NCBI GenBank assembly: GCA_005792805.1
Contig: SXQV01000222.1
Span: 1-12,624, forward strand
From: Methylococcaceae bacterium
Lineage (GTDB): Bacteria > Pseudomonadota > Gammaproteobacteria > Methylococcales > Methylococcaceae
Reading direction: 5' to 3'
DNA length: 12,624 bases
The translations under genes and the position numbers were made by a program. Under the pieces are notes generated by a model. The model made no database searches. It was not told where the DNA came from and saw only the letters and a list, made by a program, of their open reading frames with translations. This document shows, in pieces, positions 8,338-12,624 of the stretch. Each line of letters opens with the position of its first letter. Within the stretch, counting starts at the first letter, position 1.

Positions 8338-8367
8338 ATGAATAACAGGCGTTCGACCCATGGCTAA
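8338..8367 (+). other. Possible nine-codon upstream frame overlapping the ftsA start
   Basis: After the ftsQ stop an A-rich tract (GCAAGAAAAAA) leads into an ATG at 8338. This opens nine codons (MNNRRSTHG) and ends in a TAA at 8365-8367, five bases inside ftsA and in another frame. No good Shine-Dalgarno sequence precedes either ATG. It could couple or damp ftsA translation, or be chance; nothing else supports it. Confidence 0.2.
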
Positions 8368-9595
8368 AAAAACAGACCGCAATCTCATCGTGGGATTGGA
8401 TATCGGCACTTCCAAGGTGGCTTGCATCGTTGGCGAGATCAATCCAGAGGGCGATATCGCAGTGGTTGGCTTGGGTTCCCATGCTTCCAAAGGGCTCAAG
8501 AAGGGAGTGGTTGTCAATCTTGAAACTACAGTGCAGTCGATTCAGCGGGCCATCGATGAAGCCGAATTGATGGCGGGTTGCCGTATCAACTCTGTCTATG
8601 CGGGGATTGCCGGTAGCCATATCATGAGCATGAACTCCCACGGCATCGTTGCAATCCGCGATAAAGAAGTCAGTCAGGGAGATGTGGATCGGGTTATTGA
8701 TTCGGCCCGGGCCGTTGCTATCCCGGCGGATCAGAAGATTCTGCACATTCTGCCGCAGGAATATGTGATTGACCGGCAGGAAGGCATCAAGGAACCGGTG
8801 GGAATGTCCGGTATCCGTCTGGAAGCCAGGGTGCATATTGTGACCGGCGCGGTTAGTGCGGCACAGAATATTGTCAAGTGTATCCGTCGCTGCGGGCTTG
8901 AGGTGGAGGACATCATTCTTGAACAGTTGGCATCAAGCGCCGCTGTCCTCACCGAGGATGAGAAGGATTTGGGCGTTTGCTTGGTGGATATCGGGGGCGG
9001 CACCACAGATATAGCCGTGTTTACGGATGGAGCAATACGTCATACCGCTGTGATCCCTATCGCCGGCGATCAGGTGACCAATGACATTGCGGTGGCGCTT
9101 CGTACACCGACCCAGTTCGCTGAGGAGATCAAGATCAATCATGCTTGTGCCCTGACTCAGCTGGCTAGTCTGGAGGATCTTATCGAGGTGCCGAGTCTGG
9201 GTGAGCGGCCTATCCGCCAGATCTCGCGACTGAATCTTGCAGAGATTGTCGAGCCTCGCTATGAAGAGCTCCTGATGCTTGTTCAGGCAGAGTTACGGCG
9301 TAGCGGTTTCGATGACTTGATTGCCGCTGGTGTCGTTCTTTGTGGCGGTAGCGCGAGGGTTGAGGGTTTGGTGGAGCTCGCGGAAGAGATTTTCCATGTG
9401 CCAGTTCGTATTGGTATGCCGCAAGCCATCACAGGCATCAATGAAGTTGTGCGCAATCCCGCTTATGCGACCGGGGCGGGATTGCTGCTGTTCGGTAAGC
9501 AGCAGCACGTGCATGGAGAGCATCATGGGTCGGTGGGGCCTGGTTTTCGGGGGATGTGGACTCGCATGAAAAGCTGGTTCACGGGCAATTTTTGA
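8360..9595 (+). CDS. ftsA: Cell division protein FtsA (actin-like FtsZ membrane anchor)
   Basis: FtsA is an actin-fold ATPase that tethers FtsZ to the inner membrane and helps activate septal synthesis. In 411 residues it shows the phosphate-1 motif VGLDIGTSKV (11-20), the 1C domain of FtsA in place of actin 1B (about 84-165), the phosphate-2 motif VDIGGGTTDIAVF (209-221), DQVTNDIA (237-244), the adenosine-site motif AAGVVLCGGSARVEG (322-336), and a C-terminal amphipathic helix (about 396-411, GFRGMWTRMKSWFTGNF) that serves as membrane anchor. It lies 54 bases after ftsQ and 26 before ftsZ. Only a weak AGG precedes the ATG. A nine-codon frame upstream ends inside the start region (listed separately). 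Confidence 0.97.
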   Translation: MAKKTDRNLIVGLDIGTSKVACIVGEINPEGDIAVVGLGSHASKGLKKGVVVNLETTVQSIQRAIDEAELMAGCRINSVYAGIAGSHIMSMNSHGIVAIRDKEVSQGDVDRVIDSARAVAIPADQKILHILPQEYVIDRQEGIKEPVGMSGIRLEARVHIVTGAVSAAQNIVKCIRRCGLEVEDIILEQLASSAAVLTEDEKDLGVCLVDIGGGTTDIAVFTDGAIRHTAVIPIAGDQVTNDIAVALRTPTQFAEEIKINHACALTQLASLEDLIEVPSLGERPIRQISRLNLAEIVEPRYEELLMLVQAELRRSGFDDLIAAGVVLCGGSARVEGLVELAEEIFHVPVRIGMPQAITGINEVVRNPAYATGAGLLLFGKQQHVHGEHHGSVGPGFRGMWTRMKSWFTGNF

Positions 9596-9615
9596 TTAGC
9601 TGATTACAACGGGGT

Positions 9616-9619
9616 GGAG
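9616..9619 (+). promoter_or_regulatory. Ribosome binding site for ftsZ
   Basis: GGAG within GGGGTGGAG lies two bases before the ATG at 9622; the upstream GGGG of the same purine tract is at a better distance (7 bases). It supports the ATG at 9622, which gives the usual FtsZ N-terminus (MKFEIVDSYSQNAVIKVIGVGG). Confidence 0.6.
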
Positions 9620-9621
9620 TT

Positions 9622-10776
9622 ATGAAGTTCGAAATAGTTGATTCCTATAGCCAAAATGCTGTCATTAAAGTGATTGGTGTCGGTGGTGGTGGTGGCAATG
9701 CAGTGAATCATATGGTGAACAGCCAGGTAGATGGTGTGGATTTTATTTGCGCCAATACCGATGCTCAGGCTCTCAAGAGTTTGCAGGCTCGTTCGGTGAT
9801 TCAGCTGGGTAATGCACTGACCAAGGGGCTTGGTGCCGGTGCCAATCCAGATATTGGTCGTCAGGCCGCACTGGATGATCGGGATCGGATTCTTGAGGTG
9901 CTTGAAGGCTCGGATATGGTTTTCATCACAGCGGGCATGGGTGGTGGCACCGGTACAGGGGCCGCACCAGTCATCGCTGAGATTGCCAAAGAGGCGGGTA
10001 TTCTTACGGTAGCCGTAGTAACCAAGCCTTTTGCGTTTGAGGGCAAGAAGCGTAAGGACTTGGCCGAGAAGGGAATTGATGAGCTGAGCCAGTTCGTTGA
10101 CTCACTGATCACTATTCCCAATGAAAAATTGTTGCCAGTGCTGGGACGTGAAGTCAGTCTCATGAATGCCTTTGCCGCCGCGAATGATGTTTTATTGGGT
10201 GCCGTGCAGGGTATCGCCGATTTGATCACCCGTCCCGGTCTGATCAACGTCGACTTCGCGGATGTTCGTACCATCATGTCTGAAATGGGAATAGCCATGA
10301 TGGGCACGGGCATCGGTCATGGGGAAAACCGTGCTCGCGAAGCGGCGGAAGCGGCGATTGCCAGTCCTCTTCTGGAAGACATTAATCTGCAGGGTGCCCG
10401 GGGCATCCTGGTCAATATCACTGGTGGCGAGGATATGGCTATCGGCGAGTTTGACGAGGTTGGTAATGTCATCCGGGAGTTTGCATCCGATGATGCCGCT
10501 GTCGTGATTGGTACCGTCATTGATCCGGACCTGCACGATGAACTGCGTGTGACAGTGGTTGCCACCGGACTCTCTGGTCCGCGTTATGCCAGTGAACCCA
10601 CTCTGAAAATAGTGCCGAAGAAGACAGGTGAGATTGATTATGGCGAGATGACTCGCAGGCCCGCCGTTGCCCGCAAGCAGTCGCAGATGGAGCCCCGTGT
10701 CGAAGCGAAAAAAGAAAAGGAAATGGATCTGGAATACTTGGATATTCCTGCCTTCCTGCGCCGGCAAGCCGACTGA
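9622..10776 (+). CDS. ftsZ: Cell division protein FtsZ (tubulin-like GTPase)
   Basis: FtsZ polymerises into the cytoplasmic Z ring that positions and drives the divisome. The 384 residues contain the N-terminal GTPase domain with VIGVGGGGGNAVNHM (17-31), CANTDAQAL (43-51), the tubulin signature GGGTGTG (107-113), TKPFAFEG (134-141) and the T7 synergy loop NVDFADVRTIM (209-219), whose Asp residues complete GTP hydrolysis in the neighbouring subunit. The C-terminal subdomain runs to about 318. A short linker (about 320-368), rich in charged residues, leads to the conserved tail LEYLDIPAFLRRQAD (370-384), which binds FtsA and ZipA-type partners. Length is usual for gammaproteobacteria. It follows ftsA by 26 bases and is followed by the longest gap inside the cluster. 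Confidence 0.98.
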   Translation: MKFEIVDSYSQNAVIKVIGVGGGGGNAVNHMVNSQVDGVDFICANTDAQALKSLQARSVIQLGNALTKGLGAGANPDIGRQAALDDRDRILEVLEGSDMVFITAGMGGGTGTGAAPVIAEIAKEAGILTVAVVTKPFAFEGKKRKDLAEKGIDELSQFVDSLITIPNEKLLPVLGREVSLMNAFAAANDVLLGAVQGIADLITRPGLINVDFADVRTIMSEMGIAMMGTGIGHGENRAREAAEAAIASPLLEDINLQGARGILVNITGGEDMAIGEFDEVGNVIREFASDDAAVVIGTVIDPDLHDELRVTVVATGLSGPRYASEPTLKIVPKKTGEIDYGEMTRRPAVARKQSQMEPRVEAKKEKEMDLEYLDIPAFLRRQAD

Positions 10777-10804
10777 AGTTAAAGCAGGTTTTAGTTGTTA
10801 AAAC

Positions 10805-10831
10805 GGGCTCGTGATTTATCGGCTTGAGCCC
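10805..10831 (+). other. Inverted repeat in the ftsZ-lpxC gap (GGGCTC/GAGCCC)
   Basis: GGGCTC (10805-10810) and GAGCCC (10826-10831) form a 6-bp stem with a 15-base loop, 28 bases after the ftsZ stop. On the + strand no T run follows, so it is not a standard intrinsic terminator for ftsZ. Read on the minus strand, GTTTTAAC follows the stem, but no minus-strand gene is seen there. It may be an attenuating or mRNA-stabilising hairpin. Confidence 0.3.
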
Positions 10832-10838
10832 CCATAGA

Positions 10839-10872
10839 CCGGCTGGATCTGTTTTCCTCTAGAAAAAGCCGG
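10839..10872 (+). other. Bulged 11-bp hairpin in the lpxC leader
   Basis: CCGGCT (10839-10844) pairs with AGCCGG (10867-10872), and the inner TTTTC (10852-10856) pairs with GAAAA (10862-10866) around a CTCTA loop, leaving a 7-base bulge on the left. The bases after it (AAAGATAG) are not a T run, so termination is unlikely. It lies 18 bases before the lpxC Shine-Dalgarno sequence, where it could affect message stability or start access. Confidence 0.4.
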
Positions 10873-10890
10873 AAAGATAGTAATTGGATC

Positions 10891-10895
10891 AGGAG
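10891..10895 (+). promoter_or_regulatory. Ribosome binding site for lpxC
   Basis: AGGAG stands 8 bases before the ATG at 10904. It is a strong site for an independently translated gene after a 127-base gap, and fixes the LpxC start at MIRQRTLKN, the normal family N-terminus. Confidence 0.8.
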
Positions 10896-10903
10896 ATAAT
10901 CTG

Positions 10904-11818
10904 ATGATCAGGCAAAGAACTCTGAAGAACATTATCAAGGCGACCGGGGTTGGCTTGCATACGGGTGAGAAGGTTTTTCTCTCGCTGAGGCCCGCTGCAC
11001 CGAATACCGGGATTGTCTTTCGACGGGTCGATTTGCCTGAGCCGGTCGATATACCTGCAACTCCCCAGAATGTGGGAGAGACCACGCTCTCAACCACGCT
11101 CGTCAAGGGGGACGTCAAGGTCTCGACAGTTGAGCATCTATTGTCCGCGCTGGCAGGGTTGGGTATTGATAATGCCTATATCGATGTGAGCGCTCCGGAA
11201 GTACCCATCATGGATGGCAGTGCCGGGCCCTTTGTTTTCCTGATTCAGTCAGCGGGCGTTGAGGAGCAGAACGCTCCGAAGCGCTTCATCCGGATAAAGA
11301 AACCGATCCGGGTACAGGATGGTGACAAGTGGGCCAGTTTTGAGCCTTATGAGGGCTTTAAGGTGGGATTCACGATTGATTTCGATCATCCCGCGTTCAA
11401 TGAAGATGTTCAGACGGCCAGCATCGATTTTTCCTCTACCTCTTTTGTGAAGGAAGTCAGTCGTGCCCGAACTTTTGGGTTCATGCGTGACATTGAGGCG
11501 CTAAGAAAACGCCGCCTTGCGCTAGGCGGCAGCATGGATAATGCCATCGTTGTGGATAGCTACCGTGTCCTTAATGAAGATGGTCTCCGCTACGCTGATG
11601 AGTTTGTGAAGCACAAAATTCTCGATGCGATTGGAGACCTTTATTTGCTCGGCCACAGCCTTATCGGATCTTTTACGGGTTACAAATCTGGACATGGCCT
11701 CAACAATCTGCTGCTGCGTGAGTTGCTGAGCCATCAAGACGCTTGGGAGTCTGTGACTTTCCAGAAAGAAGAAACCCTGCCCATTTGCTACAGTCGACTC
11801 GTTACGGCGGCTGGGTAG
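10904..11818 (+). CDS. lpxC: UDP-3-O-acyl-N-acetylglucosamine deacetylase LpxC
   Basis: LpxC is the zinc enzyme that removes acetate from UDP-3-O-acyl-GlcNAc, the committed step of lipid A synthesis, in the cytoplasm. The 304 residues keep the catalytic set one position before E. coli numbering: Glu77 and His78 in STVEHLLSAL, His237 and Asp241 in VKHKILDAIGD, and His264 in YKSGHGLNN. The N-terminal QRTLKNIIKATGVGLHTGEKV and the ART(F)GFMRDIE segment (188-198) are also typical. It is the last + strand gene here and closes the cluster, as in E. coli. In E. coli LpxC level is set by FtsH proteolysis through the C-terminal tail; here the tail ends SRLVTAAG, also mostly apolar, so similar control is possible but only inferred. 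Confidence 0.97.
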   Translation: MIRQRTLKNIIKATGVGLHTGEKVFLSLRPAAPNTGIVFRRVDLPEPVDIPATPQNVGETTLSTTLVKGDVKVSTVEHLLSALAGLGIDNAYIDVSAPEVPIMDGSAGPFVFLIQSAGVEEQNAPKRFIRIKKPIRVQDGDKWASFEPYEGFKVGFTIDFDHPAFNEDVQTASIDFSSTSFVKEVSRARTFGFMRDIEALRKRRLALGGSMDNAIVVDSYRVLNEDGLRYADEFVKHKILDAIGDLYLLGHSLIGSFTGYKSGHGLNNLLLRELLSHQDAWESVTFQKEETLPICYSRLVTAAG

Positions 11819-11852
11819 TCTGAAACCCGTCACTACAAAGGGATGTTGCGGT

Positions 11853-11877
11853 AACCAAGCCGCACTCCCCCTTGGTT
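11853..11877. terminator. Hairpin between convergent lpxC and dciA, possible shared terminator
   Basis: AACCAAG (11853-11859) and CTTGGTT (11871-11877) form a perfect 7-bp stem around an 11-base loop, 34 bases after the lpxC stop and 56 bases after the dciA stop on the other strand. Neither strand shows a T run directly after the stem, so it is not a textbook intrinsic terminator. Its place between two converging genes is the main argument. Confidence 0.35.
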
Positions 11878-11933
11878 GTATGTGGCCTGCGCTTGATGGC
11901 TCACAGTGCTCTCTTTAAGGTGTGTGGTCGGCT

Positions 11934-12374
11934 TTAGGTTTTCCAGAGCGTGCGCCCCAGCCTTGTCAGCGCCGCCTTGATTTCCTCAGAGTTACAGCTT
12001 TCTGCCGACGCGATGAGATGATGCGCCGTCATTTTTGATTGATGGTGCGCCACAGCGGGTTTCCCCGTATCGGTGGAAATAGGGGGCAGATTACGGATTT
12101 GAATGTCGCGAATGGGATGTCCAACCATTGGTGCGATTTGTCCGAGGAGCGTGGGTGCCTGGAAGCGCATCAATGTTGCCTGGGCGACTGATTCCACTTG
12201 GATAATTAAGGTGTCATTCTTTCTGATGCAATGCTTGCAGTGGTCACGCAAGCCTACCGGCAACAAGGTTCTCACTCGGCGCAGTAATTCCTGCTGTTCG
12301 GCAACTGAAGCTGTTAACGCGGACAGAGTGGAATTCCGGAAGAATGAATTTAAACGTCGTGGGGGGGTGGCCAT
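11934..12374 (-). CDS. dciA: DUF721 protein, DciA-type replicative helicase loader
   Basis: The 146-residue product matches the DUF721 family, whose members (DciA) help load the DnaB helicase in bacteria that lack DnaC or DnaI. The KH-like core runs about 25-97: LLRRVRTLLPVGLRDHC (30-46), NDTLIIQVESVAQATLMRFQAP (53-74), LLGQI, then VGHPIRDIQIRNLP. A polar, probably disordered linker (98-125) follows, then a short helix EEIKAALTRLGRTL (130-143). The start is ATG at 12374, or GTG one codon upstream (12377); no clear Shine-Dalgarno sequence is seen. It converges with lpxC, a known neighbourhood for this family in gammaproteobacteria. The family call rests on recognised pattern rather than a search; the helicase-loading role is carried over from the family. 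Confidence 0.82.
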   Translation of the reverse strand: MATPPRRLNSFFRNSTLSALTASVAEQQELLRRVRTLLPVGLRDHCKHCIRKNDTLIIQVESVAQATLMRFQAPTLLGQIAPMVGHPIRDIQIRNLPPISTDTGKPAVAHHQSKMTAHHLIASAESCNSEEIKAALTRLGRTLWKT

Positions 12375-12377
12375 CAC

Positions 12378-12534
12378 ATCAAACTAAAGGCGCTTAAGAA
12401 CTCAAGACTAAATCAACCCTTGGGTGTAAGCCGGTATGGTGCGAAGTATGCGCAACTCACTTCGTCGGTGCCAGTTTGAAGCTAGTCCTTTCCAATCCTG
12501 AAATGAGCCTGAAGCAGGAGGGGGATGAATCTGA
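12378..12534. other. Intergenic region upstream of dciA
   Basis: These 157 bases separate the unidentified minus-strand gene from dciA and should hold the dciA promoter if it is transcribed alone. I see no convincing -35/-10 pair. The only structure is a short inverted repeat, CGAAGT (12442-12447) and ACTTCG (12459-12464), with an 11-base loop and no T run on either side. Confidence 0.4.
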
Positions 12535-12624
12535 TCAGGCAACGTCTGTTTGGGACTTATTGATGAGTTGAAAGAGTTCGGTCCGAGCCTGATTGAGGCG
12601 GCGGGCGGCTTCATTATCGCTGCA
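12535..12624 (-). CDS. C-terminal end of an unidentified protein (5' part outside window)
   Basis: On the minus strand a frame open from the window edge gives 29 residues and a TGA at 12535-12537. The segment EAARRLNQARTELFQL reads like an amphipathic helix, followed by a polar tail (INKSQTDVA), as is common for a protein C-terminus. It lies 157 bases upstream of dciA on the same strand. The piece is too short to assign a family. A competing minus-strand frame over the same bases (12408-12614) is richer in Pro, Ser and Arg and looks less like protein. Confidence 0.4.
   Translation of the reverse strand, partial: CSDNEAARRLNQARTELFQLINKSQTDVA

Noticed and set aside
8150..8836. Long open frame (228 codons) on the minus strand across the ftsQ end and ftsA start
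   Set aside because: It is antisense to two clear genes, has no recognisable domain, and its His/Asn/Arg-rich composition is typical of the reverse strand of a conserved coding region.
9676..9706. GGTGGTGGTGGTGG repeat near the ftsZ start
   Set aside because: It encodes the conserved glycine loop (VIGVGGGGGNAVNH) of FtsZ, so the repeat follows from the protein sequence.
12442..12464. Inverted repeat CGAAGT/ACTTCG upstream of dciA as a terminator or operator
   Set aside because: Only six base pairs, an 11-base loop and no T run on either strand; too weak to call.
12408..12614. 68-codon minus-strand frame at the right edge
   Set aside because: It overlaps the more protein-like C-terminal frame ending at 12535 and is rich in Pro, Ser and Arg with no recognisable motif. 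It cannot be fully excluded, but is less likely.
1..12624. Search for a novel accessory system, defence island, CRISPR array, mobile element or RNA gene
   Set aside because: All the main reading frames belong to known cell-wall, division, lipid A or replication families in a conserved order. No repeats, transposase, tRNA-like or array-like pattern was seen on either strand.

Overview
The window is an ordinary, well-ordered stretch of a dcw (division and cell wall) cluster from a Gram-negative bacterium, most likely a gammaproteobacterium of moderate G+C. Pointers to this are the E. coli-like ending of MraY, the FtsZ tail EYLDIPAFLRRQAD, an lpxC gene (lipid A synthesis, hence an LPS outer membrane) directly after ftsZ, and a DUF721/DciA gene next to lpxC. 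The genus cannot be fixed from the sequence alone; a Chromatiales-type sulfur or methane oxidiser is one guess among several.

Layout: positions 2-11818 hold eleven genes, all on the + strand: mraY (3' part only), murD, ftsW, murG, murC, murB, ddl, ftsQ, ftsA, ftsZ and lpxC. From mraY to ftsQ the genes are almost seamless. Stop and start codons overlap at murD/ftsW, ftsW/murG, murG/murC and murB/ddl, and the other gaps are under 12 bases, so one polycistronic message with translational coupling is likely. Gaps widen at ftsQ-ftsA (54 bases), ftsA-ftsZ (26) and ftsZ-lpxC (127). The last holds two inverted repeats and is the most plausible place for extra regulation. lpxC converges on a minus-strand dciA (DUF721) gene across 115 bases that contain a hairpin. 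After a further 157 bases, the right edge carries the last 29 codons of an unidentified minus-strand gene. No stretch over 300 bases lacks a gene.

How the genes work together: MurB makes UDP-MurNAc. MurC adds L-Ala and MurD adds D-Glu. Ddl makes the D-Ala-D-Ala that finishes the pentapeptide. MraY moves the product onto undecaprenyl phosphate (lipid I) and MurG adds GlcNAc (lipid II). FtsW polymerises glycan at the septum. FtsZ, FtsA and FtsQ build and regulate the divisome. LpxC commits UDP-GlcNAc-derived precursor to lipid A, in competition with peptidoglycan synthesis. DciA belongs to replication (helicase loading).

I found no mobile element, CRISPR array, RNA gene or frameshift, and no undescribed system. 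The points worth a second look are small: the ftsZ-lpxC leader, a short upstream frame ending inside the ftsA start, a G-rich tract in ftsW, and the unidentified gene at the right edge.
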